In this document: positions 35,468 to 44,602 of the stretch, in pieces
How positions within the stretch are numbered: the first letter of the stretch is position 1
How the letters are laid out: each line of letters opens with the position of its first letter
Assembly (NCBI RefSeq): GCF_001045675.1
Contig: NZ_LEKT01000002.1
Span: forward strand, 90,299 to 154,298
DNA: 64,000 bases
Direction of reading: 5' to 3'
Source of the DNA: Megasphaera cerevisiae DSM 20462
GTDB taxonomy: Bacteria; Bacillota; Negativicutes; Veillonellales; Megasphaeraceae
Notes under the pieces: model-generated
Told to the model about the DNA's origin: nothing
The model's input: the letters and a program-made list of their open reading frames with translations, nothing else
The model's database searches: none
Position numbers and translations under genes: made by a program

Positions 35468-37402
35468 TTATTCCTGAATCTGGTTTTTCCGGATCACTCC
35501 CATAATAACGGCAGACACGATGGCACCCACAATCAGAGAAACAAGATACATCGGCCAATTGGAAACGACGCCAAACACAAAAATACCACCGTGCGGTGCC
35601 GGAACCGTGCAGTTAAAAAACATGGAAAGCGCCCCTGAAATAGCCGCTCCGACAGCACAAGAAGGGATTACATGGATCGGGTCAGAAGCAGCAAAAGGAA
35701 TGGCTCCTTCCGTAATAAAAGACAATCCCATAATAAAGTTGGTCACTGTGGATTGTCGTTCTCTTTTCGTAAATTTATGTTTAAAAATAAGCATAGAAAT
35801 AGCAATCGCAATAGGAGGCACCATCCCGCCTATCATGACAGACGCCATAATTCCGGAACTGACAGCCGTACCAGAGGCACTCATCAGTGAAGCTGTGCCG
35901 AATACATATGCTGCTTTATTGATCGGGCCGCCAAAATCAATAGACATCATACCTCCCAGAATAAAGCCAAGAATAATGCGGCTCGATGTAGTCATTGAAG
36001 CTAACGTATCCGCCAGCCAGACGTTAAACAAAGCCGTCGGCGGATTAATAATATAGGTCATAATAAGACCGATAAGAATCAATCCAAGTACAGGGTAAAT
36101 TAAAATCGGTTTGGTACCCTCCAAGGCCTGCGGCAGTCTTGCAAATACCTTTTTCAGCAATACAATCAAATAACCGGCAATAAACCCGGCAAATAAAGCA
36201 CCAAAAAATCCAGACCCACCCGTCGTTGCTAAAAATCCCCCTACGATACCAGGCATAAGCGCCGGACGTTCACCTATGCTCATGGCAATATATCCGGCTA
36301 AAATAGGCATCATCATACTAAAAGCCAAACCACCGACCATTTTCAAAAATGCGGCCATAGGCGTCCCTGAACCAAAATTAGCCGCGCCCGCATGTTGCAT
36401 GTCAAACAAAAATGCCAATGCAATCAAAATCCCCCCGCCGATAACAAAGGGTAACATATGCGAGACACCGTTCATCAGATGCTTGTAAATCTGACGTCCG
36501 ATACTTTCCGTACTGCCTTCATCATCTAGGTTGATCGCCGCTGCAGAAGATGCATGTCCTTGAAAAATAGGGGCCTTCCCTTCAAGAATTGTTTGAATCA
36601 ATTTTTCAGGTTCTTTGATACCAGCAGCTACCTTAGTAAATAATACAGGCTTACCCGCAAACCGCTGCGTAGGGACATCCTTATCTGCTGCAATAATAAT
36701 CCCGGCCGCTTGAGAAATATCATGGGCTGTCAAATGATTTTTAACACCGCCAGAGCCATTCGTTTCAATCTTAATATCAACACCCATTGCCTTTCCCTTA
36801 TTTTCCAGCGCTTCGGCCGCCATATATGTATGCGCAATCCCCGTCGGGCAAGCCGTAACACCAATAATAAAAGGCTTTTCTTCATTCTGCATAGACCCTT
36901 CCTGTACCGTTTGCGCCGCTTCCTCTTTTTTTTCTTCTTCGAGCTGTACCGCTTCTGCCGCATTAATGATTTGCAAATACTCTTCGGCTGTCTTAGCATT
37001 CATAAGCGTATCACGGAACCCATCATCCATGAGCATACGGCTCAGACGGCTTAATACCTCCAGATGAACGTTAGCACCACCGGCAGGGGCCGCAATAAGA
37101 AAAAATAGATATGCCGGCTCCTCATCCAGACTTTCATATTCCACCCCGTTACGAACAATCATAGAGGCCAGGCCAGGCGAATCGACTGCTGCCGTTTTAG
37201 CATGAGGGATCGCTATCCCTTCACCGATCCCCGTACTTCCTTCGTTTTCTCGTGCCAGCACACAGCGCCGGTACTCCTCCATATCATTTAGATTGCCGCT
37301 GCCGGCCATTAATTCGACGAGGTGATCAATAGCTTCCGTTTTATTTGCAACGGCGGCCTGCAGATCGATACTTTCCTTTTTCAACAAGTCTGCAATACGC
37401 AT
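35468..37402 (-). CDS. fruA: PTS fructose transporter EIIABC
   Basis: Fructose uptake with phosphorylation to fructose-1-phosphate. 644 residues from ATG 37402 after AAGGAG, in the order EIIA (His in GEGIAIPHAKT, about residues 1-145), EIIB (Cys in GVTACPTGIAHTYMAAE, near 180), then EIIC with about ten membrane segments (starting GVSHMLPFVIGGGILIAL). The operon position between fruK and ptsH supports fructose, although a mannose-type ligand is possible. Probably controlled by FruR. Confidence 0.94.
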   Translation of the reverse strand: MRIADLLKKESIDLQAAVANKTEAIDHLVELMAGSGNLNDMEEYRRCVLARENEGSTGIGEGIAIPHAKTAAVDSPGLASMIVRNGVEYESLDEEPAYLFFLIAAPAGGANVHLEVLSRLSRMLMDDGFRDTLMNAKTAEEYLQIINAAEAVQLEEEKKEEAAQTVQEGSMQNEEKPFIIGVTACPTGIAHTYMAAEALENKGKAMGVDIKIETNGSGGVKNHLTAHDISQAAGIIIAADKDVPTQRFAGKPVLFTKVAAGIKEPEKLIQTILEGKAPIFQGHASSAAAINLDDEGSTESIGRQIYKHLMNGVSHMLPFVIGGGILIALAFLFDMQHAGAANFGSGTPMAAFLKMVGGLAFSMMMPILAGYIAMSIGERPALMPGIVGGFLATTGGSGFFGALFAGFIAGYLIVLLKKVFARLPQALEGTKPILIYPVLGLILIGLIMTYIINPPTALFNVWLADTLASMTTSSRIILGFILGGMMSIDFGGPINKAAYVFGTASLMSASGTAVSSGIMASVMIGGMVPPIAIAISMLIFKHKFTKRERQSTVTNFIMGLSFITEGAIPFAASDPIHVIPSCAVGAAISGALSMFFNCTVPAPHGGIFVFGVVSNWPMYLVSLIVGAIVSAVIMGVIRKNQIQE

Positions 37403-37428
37403 AGTAGATATCTCCTTCGTTTTCACAA

Positions 37429-38340
37429 TTATTTCGGAATTTTTTTATAAATTTCCTGAATATCTGCCTCGGATGCCAGCCATTCTTGAAATGCGGAAGC
37501 ACTGCCGGCACTAATACCCATCTTGAGAGCTTCCTGCAAATCCCCCTGAGAGGCTTCAAATCCAGCTAGAAATCCTGCCACCATACTATCACCAGCTCCG
37601 ACAGAATTGACGAGATTTCCCCGCGGTGCCTGCATGCGATATATCTTTTCATCTTCTCCTAGAAGTAAGGCTCCATCATCTCCCAGTGATACTAGAATAT
37701 TCCGGGCTCCCATTGACTGCAGGCGTTTGGCACAAACCAAAATTTCTTCATCTGTGTGGAGATCGACACTAAACAGCTCTCCCAATTCAAAGTTGTTGGG
37801 CTTGATCAAAAACGGCCGGTATTTGATCACATTTTTAAGCAAGTCTCCCGTCGCATCAACGACCGTCCTGATGTTCCGCCCTTGAATCCGCCTGAGTATC
37901 TGCTCATAAATATCATTGGGAATATCAGCAGGAATACTGCCGGCTAAGACCAGCACGTCACCGTCTTTAATCTGTTCTATCTGACGGAGCAGCGCCTGCA
38001 GTTTTTCTTCTGAGATATCAGGCCCGATACCATTGACTGCCGTTTCTTCGTCAGCACTGATTTTCATATTGATACGGGAATAGCCTTCCTCTAAAGTAAT
38101 AAAATCACAATCCCCGCCATTTTTTTTCGCAAGCCGTTCAATTTCCCTACCTGTAAATCCGGCTGTAAAACCAAGAATTTTAGCTGGAATGTGGAGATTT
38201 CCCAAAACCAAAGCAACATTAATCCCCTTACCGCCTGGGTAAATCATCTCTCTATCAGCTCGATTGATATCACCAGAAAGAAATGTTTCCATGTGAACAA
38301 CATAATCTAAAGATGGATTAAAAGTAACTGTGTAAATCAA
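37429..38340 (-). CDS. fruK: 1-phosphofructokinase
   Basis: Converts fructose-1-phosphate to fructose-1,6-bisphosphate. 303 residues of the PfkB/ribokinase fold: N-terminal TFNPSLDYVV and GGKGINVALVL, C-terminal VNSVGAGDSMVAGF with the catalytic Asp. TTG start overlapping the fruR stop, with GGAGG upstream. Followed by fruA after 26 nt. Tagatose-6-phosphate kinase is a weaker alternative. Confidence 0.94.
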   Translation of the reverse strand: MIYTVTFNPSLDYVVHMETFLSGDINRADREMIYPGGKGINVALVLGNLHIPAKILGFTAGFTGREIERLAKKNGGDCDFITLEEGYSRINMKISADEETAVNGIGPDISEEKLQALLRQIEQIKDGDVLVLAGSIPADIPNDIYEQILRRIQGRNIRTVVDATGDLLKNVIKYRPFLIKPNNFELGELFSVDLHTDEEILVCAKRLQSMGARNILVSLGDDGALLLGEDEKIYRMQAPRGNLVNSVGAGDSMVAGFLAGFEASQGDLQEALKMGISAGSASAFQEWLASEADIQEIYKKIPK

Positions 38341-39101
38341 AGTAGATGCACCTCCGTTATTTTCTGATACGGTTTATAATTAAAATTACCTTCTGTTTTT
38401 GCCGCTGTAATAATTTTCACTTCTGAAAGGCTGGCAAAGGTAATATACGAAGCCAAGCCAAATTTGCTTGAGTCTGCCAGAACGTAGCAAACGGAACACT
38501 GCCGGACTGCCGCTCTCTTACATACGGCTTCTTCATCATCCGGCGTAGTACAACCTTCCAGAAGACTGATACCGTTTGTTCCAAAAAAACCTTTTGTGAA
38601 ATGATACCGGCTAAGCATATCACGCATTTCACTTCCTACGATAGCTTCTGTTTCCCCCTTGACACGGCCAGGAAGAATATGGACCTTTACACGACTGCGC
38701 CCTAATTTTTGCGCCAGGGGAATACTATTAGTAATAAAAATAGCCTCTGAATCAACCAGAAAATCTGCCATCTGTTCTACTGTAGATCCAGAATCCAAAT
38801 ATACAAAATCATCATTTTTGATTTGGGTCGCTGCAAATTGCGCAATAGTTCTCTTTTCCATCATATGAAAAGAATACTTATCCTGCAGATTTTCCATATT
38901 AGCTTCATAAGAATTGTTATCCTTTAACGCCGTCGCGCCTCCATGAACGCGTTTCAGCTGACCTGCCCTATCCAGCGCCAGTAAATCCCGTCGAACGGTT
39001 GATTCGGAAATATCAAGGTAATTGACCAAATCCTGTACAGACACGGCGCCGCTCAAATTAACAATGCGTAAAATTTCGCTGTGTCGTTCCTCTGTTAACA
39101 T
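38337..39101 (-). CDS. fruR: DeoR-family regulator of the fructose operon
   Basis: 254-residue DeoR-type repressor from ATG 39101 (GGAGG 10 nt before). N-terminal winged helix-turn-helix with SVQDLVNYLDISESTVRRDL, then a C-terminal sugar-phosphate-binding domain (YLDSGSTVEQMADFL, TNSIPLAQ). Probable effector fructose-1-phosphate, inferred from operon position. It overlaps fruK by 4 nt and precedes the operon, with direct repeats upstream that look like its own operators. Confidence 0.9.
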   Translation of the reverse strand: MLTEERHSEILRIVNLSGAVSVQDLVNYLDISESTVRRDLLALDRAGQLKRVHGGATALKDNNSYEANMENLQDKYSFHMMEKRTIAQFAATQIKNDDFVYLDSGSTVEQMADFLVDSEAIFITNSIPLAQKLGRSRVKVHILPGRVKGETEAIVGSEMRDMLSRYHFTKGFFGTNGISLLEGCTTPDDEEAVCKRAAVRQCSVCYVLADSSKFGLASYITFASLSEVKIITAAKTEGNFNYKPYQKITEVHLL

Positions 39102-39155
39102 TATTTCACTTCCCTCCGCAGCGTCTTTATATGTTGCATTATACATTTATCTTTA

Positions 39156-39217
39156 GTCATTTTCAATCATTTTCAATCATTATTACTTATTTCAATCACA
39201 ATCGTTCATTTATATCG
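39156..39217 (-). promoter_or_regulatory. Direct-repeat operator array of fruR operon
   Basis: On the minus strand TGATTGAAA appears three times, plus a partial ACGATTG copy, downstream of a TATAAT -10 at 39241-39236. Spacing and sequence resemble DeoR/FruR operators made of direct TGATTGAA-type repeats. Placement after the start site suggests repression of the fru-pts transcript. Confidence 0.65.
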
Positions 39218-39371
39218 CGAATGCATTATTACTTAATTATAGAATAACGTTTTTTTCTGTATATGCGAACTCCAATAAAAAAATTGCGACCCAGATACAG
39301 CCTATGACAAAATATAGTTAAGATACTATGAGGGAAATTTAGGACTAATGCCTCTGAAAAGATATTCTTCT

Positions 39372-39471
39372 AAAAAAAAGCACCGCTGCCTGCGTTAAGA
39401 TACCACCCCCAATCGTTAAACTGAAAATTTAACAATTGCGTGGTACCTCCATGATTCAGGCAGCAGTGCTT
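39372..39471 (-). terminator. Large terminator after the OFA transporter
   Basis: An almost complete 100-nt hairpin: outer 15-bp stem AAGCACTGCTGCCTG / CAGGCAGCGGTGCTT (one G-U) and inner stem of about 20 bp, followed by eight T on the minus strand. The inner segment contains GGGGGTGGTAT, loosely like the T-box core. It ends transcription of the OFA gene. Confidence 0.7.
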
Positions 39472-39478
39472 TATATAC

Positions 39479-40765
39479 TTAATCCCGTTTTAATAGTTGT
39501 TGTCCGGGTTGCCATGCATTATGGCTGTTCGTAATACCATGCCGGGTTTTATATTTCAGAAAAATCATCCCTGCCAGTGCCAATACAAAACAACCGGAAA
39601 AGAACTGCAGCGTACCAGCATAACTATTAGTTCCTTCTTTGACCCACGACAGCAATAGCGGTCCAGCCACCCCAGCGGCTCCCCAAGCAGTAAGAATACG
39701 CCCATGAATGGCACCCAATTCCCGTGTACCAAACAAATCGCTTAAATATGCGGGCATGCAGGAAAAACCTCCGCCATAGCAAGTAATGATAAGAAGTACC
39801 AGAATTTGAAAACTAAACGCCTCTGTTTCTGCCGTCAGCTTGAAAAAAGCCAGTGCTTCTATAAGAAAAAATAAAATATATGTATTAGATCGTCCAATAT
39901 AATCTGAAACCGTTGCCCATGCAATCCGGCCGGCACCATTCATAAAACCGATGATTCCGACCATGGAAGCTGCCGCCATGGGCGACATATGAACAATATC
40001 CTGGGCCATCGGAGATGCAACTGCCAGTAATGCAATCCCACATGTAATATTCGTAAAAAATAATATCCATATCGTATACAGCTGCCACGTTTTCATCGCG
40101 TCCTTTACAGAAAACTGCGGCATGGCGTCAGCGTATATCGGTCTAAGGTGTGCCCCGTCCGTGTTTAATGCCGCATCAATCTGCTGCGGCATCTCAACGA
40201 CCTGCGGCGGAGCCAGATACATAGACGAAGCCGTCATAATGACCATATATACACCGCCAAGAATCAGGAAATTTACCACTAACCCAAAATACGCTGTCAG
40301 AAGCTGCATAGCCGGCCCTGCCAACATGCTGGCAAAACCAAATCCCATGATAGCAAGACCAGTTGCAAAGCCGCGGTTATCAGGAAACCATTTGACCAGC
40401 GTGGAAACAGGCGTAATGTACCCTATTCCCAGTCCAATTCCACCAATCACACCATAGCTAATATACAAAAGGGGAAGACTATGCAGGTACATTGCTGCCG
40501 CTGTGCCAAACATGCCGGCACAGAAAAATAACATCGATATCAAACCGGATTTTTGCGGCCCCGCTTTTTGAACTACGCTTCCCAGAACTCCTGCCGAAAG
40601 ACCTAAAAACAAAATAGCCAGCGAAAAGGTCCATGTTGTCTCCTTCAGCGTAAATCCCATCGCCTCCATAATTGGCCGCGTCAGTACGCTCCAGGCATAA
40701 ACACTGCCAATACAAATATGAATCCCCATCGCAGCTAAGGCAATCAGCCAACGGTTTCTTTTCAT
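39479..40765 (-). CDS. OFA-family MFS transporter (oxalate/formate antiporter type)
   Basis: 428 residues with about 12 transmembrane segments. MGIHICIGSVYAWSV near the start, WFPDNRGFATGLAIMGFG in the middle and AYLSDLFGTRELG in the second half are OFA signatures. The gene is behind a ZTP riboswitch and a consensus promoter, so it would be on when the folate/purine alarmone ZTP accumulates. Formate or another one-carbon-linked acid is therefore the likely cargo (inference); sequence alone cannot tell. ATG is about 12 nt after AAAGGAG. Confidence 0.83.
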   Translation of the reverse strand: MKRNRWLIALAAMGIHICIGSVYAWSVLTRPIMEAMGFTLKETTWTFSLAILFLGLSAGVLGSVVQKAGPQKSGLISMLFFCAGMFGTAAAMYLHSLPLLYISYGVIGGIGLGIGYITPVSTLVKWFPDNRGFATGLAIMGFGFASMLAGPAMQLLTAYFGLVVNFLILGGVYMVIMTASSMYLAPPQVVEMPQQIDAALNTDGAHLRPIYADAMPQFSVKDAMKTWQLYTIWILFFTNITCGIALLAVASPMAQDIVHMSPMAAASMVGIIGFMNGAGRIAWATVSDYIGRSNTYILFFLIEALAFFKLTAETEAFSFQILVLLIITCYGGGFSCMPAYLSDLFGTRELGAIHGRILTAWGAAGVAGPLLLSWVKEGTNSYAGTLQFFSGCFVLALAGMIFLKYKTRHGITNSHNAWQPGQQLLKRD

Positions 40766-40806
40766 CGTTACATCGCACTCCTTTAATGCGGCAACCCGTC
40801 AGCATA

Positions 40807-40921
40807 TAAAACGCCGACCGGCTGGCCAAAGAATATTCTCATACTCTTGCCCAGACGGTCGGCGCTTCTTTATTCCCTGCAGTCCACGTGGTTGTTCCAC
40901 TTTATCCCGTCAGTCCTGCAT
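40807..40921 (-). promoter_or_regulatory. ZTP (pfl) riboswitch with terminator
   Basis: On the minus strand from 40921: GGACTGACGG, then GTGGAACAACCAC, GTGGACTGCAGGG, and GCCGACCGTCTGGGCA at 40848-40863. These are the conserved parts of the pfl/ZTP RNA, in order. A second strand CGGTCGGCG at 40811-40819 can pair with CGCCGACCG in the aptamer to form a terminator followed by TTTT. ZTP binding would keep the aptamer and allow transcription. Identified from memory of the consensus. Confidence 0.85.
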
Positions 40922-40949
40922 TCGTTTATAACCTATCTATTGTGGTTTT

Positions 40950-40978
40950 ATTATAGATAACAGTAACTATTCTGTCAA
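40950..40978 (-). promoter_or_regulatory. Consensus promoter for the riboswitch-OFA transcript
   Basis: TTGACA (40978-40973), 17 nt, TATAAT (40955-40950) on the minus strand: both hexamers are perfect and the spacing is ideal. Start would be near 40943, leaving a leader of about 180 nt that holds the ZTP riboswitch. Confidence 0.85.
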
Positions 40979-40981
40979 GAC

Positions 40982-41962
40982 TCAGGCAGATTTTTTCGTC
41001 TTACCGCCACTGGAAGACAGTATTTTCTGTGCCTGCTGCTGCGCAGCAAGTGCCCCCTCCTTTTGCTTTTCGGCAGCTTCCGTCAAGGTCTGGCCTGCCG
41101 GCGCATCGCGGAGGATATATACGTTTTCCGCAGGGGGCAGAACTGCAAAGCCATACTTCAGTAATGACTGCGCATCATCAAAACGATTCTCAGAATTTAA
41201 AATCACTGCAACAACCGTACGGCCATTTTGCGTTGCCGATGCCACAAGGCAGGGCCCGCCGGCAATAGTCGTACCCGTTTTAATACCATCCGCTCCGGGA
41301 AAACCGCTGGTCAAAAAATAGTTTGTAGAGGTGCAATGTTTAGTACCGCCATCCATATACGGCATATCGTATTCACTTTTCTTCACCATGCTGCGAAATT
41401 CCGGCAGTGACATTCCATATGCAGCAATTTTGGCTAAATCCCGAGCTGTCGTATAATGATCCGCATCCGGCAATCCATGTGGGTTGACAAAATGCGTGTG
41501 ATCTGCCCCGAGCGCGGCAGCTTTTTCATTCATTTGGCTGACAAAATCCGCCTGTGTCGGCGTTACTGTTTCCGCTACATCAATAGCTGCATCACAGCCT
41601 GAAACAACCATCATCCCAGTCATCGCATTCCTCAATGTCACCTTATCACCCGGATAAATTCCCAAAACCGAAGCATCACTTTCTATATTTTGAGAATCTT
41701 GTGTAATCCGGATCGGCTGGTCCATTTTTTCTTTTCCTAATTCAATACCCAGAATACAGGTCATAATTTTAGTCGTACTACCGGGATACATACGCTGATC
41801 CGGATTTTTGGCATATAGTTCATCACCTGTATCAGCATCCATTACATATGCGGCTTGGGCACCTATTTGAGGCTGCTGCGGCGTTTCTGCCAGAACAAAT
41901 CCAACAGGCAGGGCAAAACACATCATCATAAAAATTGTTTTTTTTAAGTATAACGATATCAT
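40982..41962 (-). CDS. D-alanyl-D-alanine carboxypeptidase (PBP5/DacF family)
   Basis: Trims peptidoglycan stem peptides at the cell surface. 326 residues with an N-terminal signal peptide (about 1-25). The acyl-enzyme serine is in PGSTTKIM (Ser62-x-x-Lys65) and the KTG box is GIKTGTT. The second motif is SGC at 121-123 instead of the usual SxN, a change from the common Asn. A C-terminal PBP5-like domain is short and ends in a Gln/Lys-rich tail. It is probably still active, but the Asn-to-Cys change is uncertain. Confidence 0.87.
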   Translation of the reverse strand: MISLYLKKTIFMMMCFALPVGFVLAETPQQPQIGAQAAYVMDADTGDELYAKNPDQRMYPGSTTKIMTCILGIELGKEKMDQPIRITQDSQNIESDASVLGIYPGDKVTLRNAMTGMMVVSGCDAAIDVAETVTPTQADFVSQMNEKAAALGADHTHFVNPHGLPDADHYTTARDLAKIAAYGMSLPEFRSMVKKSEYDMPYMDGGTKHCTSTNYFLTSGFPGADGIKTGTTIAGGPCLVASATQNGRTVVAVILNSENRFDDAQSLLKYGFAVLPPAENVYILRDAPAGQTLTEAAEKQKEGALAAQQQAQKILSSSGGKTKKSA

Positions 41963-41997
41963 TACAACTACACTTTCTTTCTGTTAAAATAATAAAT

Positions 41998-42711
41998 TCA
42001 CAGCGGCTTCTTCATAGCCAAACCAGGTTTACGGGGATATTTTCCCGGCGTAGTTTTACGTTTTTTAATATATATAACGGCTCTTTTATCAGAAATCCCC
42101 GGCAGGCACACAGGACAAACCTCTTCGACACTTCCTCCTAAAATACGGATTGCCGTCGCTGCCTCCGTCAATTCCTCCTCGTATTTAGCTCCTTTCAGAG
42201 AAATAAAAGTCCCGCCGAGACTTAAATAAGGAAGGGCCCATTCTGTTAACACGTTCAATCGGGCCACTGCCCTGCTGGTAACAATCATAAAGCGTTCCCG
42301 ATAAGCCGCCTGGTGCGCCAACTCTTCCGCCCGCCCATGCAGAAAATGTATGTCGGCAAGACCGATTTCCTGCGAAACCAACTGAATAAATTTTAAACGC
42401 TTCTGCAGCGAGTCAAAAAAAGTAATCTTCAAATCAGGCCGAAGAATCGCCAGCGGAATCCCCGGAAATCCGGCACCGGTTCCCAAATCCAAGAGGGCTG
42501 CTCCGGGAGGAAACCGTGTATCCTTATAGCAGGACAGACTATCTGCCATATGCTTGACAGCAATTTCTGAAGGATTTGTGATCGCGGTCAGATTCATGAC
42601 CTTATTGGTTTCGATGAGCAGTTCTTCAAAGCGGCAGAATTGCTGGATCTGCGTGCTTGTCAGAACCACCCCGACTGATTCCATTGCCTTGATGAGATCA
42701 AATTGAAACAT
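41998..42711 (-). CDS. rsmG: 16S rRNA (guanine527-N7)-methyltransferase
   Basis: SAM-dependent methylation of G527 in 16S rRNA, as in GidB. 237 residues from ATG 42711 (GAAGG before it); a longer upstream frame is inside mnmG. SAM-binding LLDLGTGAGFPGIPLAI and the VTSRAVARL motif are visible. The start overlaps the mnmG stop by 14 nt, so it is last in mnmE-mnmG-rsmG. Confidence 0.94.
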   Translation of the reverse strand: MFQFDLIKAMESVGVVLTSTQIQQFCRFEELLIETNKVMNLTAITNPSEIAVKHMADSLSCYKDTRFPPGAALLDLGTGAGFPGIPLAILRPDLKITFFDSLQKRLKFIQLVSQEIGLADIHFLHGRAEELAHQAAYRERFMIVTSRAVARLNVLTEWALPYLSLGGTFISLKGAKYEEELTEAATAIRILGGSVEEVCPVCLPGISDKRAVIYIKKRKTTPGKYPRKPGLAMKKPL

Positions 42712-44587
42712 CCTTCTTTCCCTCCCGTTTCCGTTGTTCCAAAACAATGAGCAGCGCCGTAATATCTGCCGGTGAAACACCGGAAATACGGCTTGCCTGT
42801 CCCAAGGATCGAGGTCGGATTTCATCCAGCTTTTGCCGGGCTTCACCAGATAGCGTACCAATATCCGCATATATAATATCTATAGGCATAAGCCTTTGCT
42901 CCAACCGTTCCATCTTTTCAACCTGCTCCAGCTGCCGGTTGATATACCCTTCATATTTTGCCATAATTTCTATTTCTTCACACACATCCGCAGCCAGAGA
43001 ATCCAATAAAAAAACAGAACGCAGCAGATTATATGTTACTTCATTCCGGCGCAGCAGATCATAGGCCGTCAAAGCAGTACGAACAGGTGCCGTACCAATA
43101 GCTGCCAACTTATCCTGATTGGCCTGTGTCGGGGTAATGACAATCTTCTTCAAAGCCTCCACCGCAGCCTCAATAGCCTTTCTTCGCGTTATAAAAACAG
43201 TGTACCGTTCCGGTGTAACAAGTCCCAGATCATATCCTTTTTGAGTCAGACGCAGATCAGCGTTATCCTGTCGGAGAATAAGACGGTACTCCGAACGACT
43301 GGTCATAATACGATATGGCTCCTTGGTTCCCTTAGTAACTAAATCATCAATAAGGACACCAATATAGGCTTCAGCTCGAGTGAGAATAAATGGTTCTTGG
43401 CCACGAAGCTTTAGAACCGCATTAATACCTGCCATGAGCCCCTGAGCCGCCGCTTCTTCATAACCACTGGTGCCATTAGCCTGCCCGGCAGAAAAAAGAC
43501 CGCTGATCTTTTTTGTTTCCAAAGACGGCATCAGTTGTGTCGGATCGAGGCAATCATATTCAATGGCATAGCCAGGACGCATAATTTTTACGTCCTCCAA
43601 GCCGGGTATCGTCCGCAAAAAAGCATACTGTACATCAGTGGGCATACTAGTGCTCATCCCCTGTACATACATTTCTTCCGTCATTTCTCCTTCTGGTTCT
43701 ACAAACAGCTGATGCCGTTTTTTATCGGCAAAACGAACTATTTTAGACTCAATAGACGGACAATACCTCGGTCCGATACCATGAATAATACCATTACACA
43801 TAGGTGCCCGATCCAAATTATCCCGGATAATCTGATGGGTTTTTTCATTAGTAAACGTAAGCCAGCAACATTCTTTATTGCGGTTTTGCCGTTCAGACAG
43901 GAAGGAAAATGCATGTCCAGCCATATCTCCCTCCTGCTTTTTCATTTCTTCTGTCCGCAGCGTACGACGATCCACACGAGCAGGAGTCCCCGTTTTAAAA
44001 CGCATAAGCTTCAATCCCGCTGCAGTTAAAGAGTCCGACAGTACTTCTGCTGAACGCTGTCCAATGGGGCCGCCAGAATACGTGCATTCCCCGATAATAA
44101 TTTTCCCCTTCAAGTACGTTCCAGTAGCAAGAACAACACATTTTGCTTTATATATCTCATCCAGTTCCGTCTTTACGCCACAAATGCAGCCGTTTTCGAT
44201 AAGTAATTCTGTAATCATAAGCTGCTTGACATCCAGATTTTCCTGATTTTCCAGCGTTTTAGTCATTGTCATCTGATACATTTTTTTATCAGATTGAGCT
44301 CTCAAAGAATAGACTGCCGGACCCTTCCCTGTATTGAGCATACGCATCTGAAGACATGTTTTATCCGTATTGATTCCCATTTCACCGCCCAGGGCATCAA
44401 TTTCTCTCACGAGGTGGCTTTTACCGGGACCACCAACTGCTGGATTACAGGGCATAAGAGCAATATTATCTAAATTCAATGTCGCTATCAGCGTTCGTGC
44501 GCCCATGCGGGAACTAGCCAGAGCCGCCTCACAGCCGGCATGACCCGCCCCTATAACAATAACATCATATATATCTGCAACAAACAT
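42698..44587 (-). CDS. mnmG: tRNA uridine-34 carboxymethylaminomethyl modification enzyme MnmG
   Basis: FAD enzyme that with MnmE modifies U34 of tRNAs. 629 residues from ATG 44587 (AAGGGG 9 nt before), in the family range. The FAD motif VIGAGHAGCEAALASSRMG, PCNPAVGGPGKSHLVREIDALGG and GTPARVD are conserved. Second in the mnmE-mnmG-rsmG operon. Confidence 0.97.
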   Translation of the reverse strand: MFVADIYDVIVIGAGHAGCEAALASSRMGARTLIATLNLDNIALMPCNPAVGGPGKSHLVREIDALGGEMGINTDKTCLQMRMLNTGKGPAVYSLRAQSDKKMYQMTMTKTLENQENLDVKQLMITELLIENGCICGVKTELDEIYKAKCVVLATGTYLKGKIIIGECTYSGGPIGQRSAEVLSDSLTAAGLKLMRFKTGTPARVDRRTLRTEEMKKQEGDMAGHAFSFLSERQNRNKECCWLTFTNEKTHQIIRDNLDRAPMCNGIIHGIGPRYCPSIESKIVRFADKKRHQLFVEPEGEMTEEMYVQGMSTSMPTDVQYAFLRTIPGLEDVKIMRPGYAIEYDCLDPTQLMPSLETKKISGLFSAGQANGTSGYEEAAAQGLMAGINAVLKLRGQEPFILTRAEAYIGVLIDDLVTKGTKEPYRIMTSRSEYRLILRQDNADLRLTQKGYDLGLVTPERYTVFITRRKAIEAAVEALKKIVITPTQANQDKLAAIGTAPVRTALTAYDLLRRNEVTYNLLRSVFLLDSLAADVCEEIEIMAKYEGYINRQLEQVEKMERLEQRLMPIDIIYADIGTLSGEARQKLDEIRPRSLGQASRISGVSPADITALLIVLEQRKREGKKDVSI

Positions 44588-44602
44588 CTCATTCAACCCC
44601 TT

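Noticed and set aside
40882..40891. CCACGTGG-like sequence as a fourth parS
   Set aside because: Only the central CACGTG core matches; flanking TTT/AAA bases are missing, and it is a stem of the ZTP aptamer.
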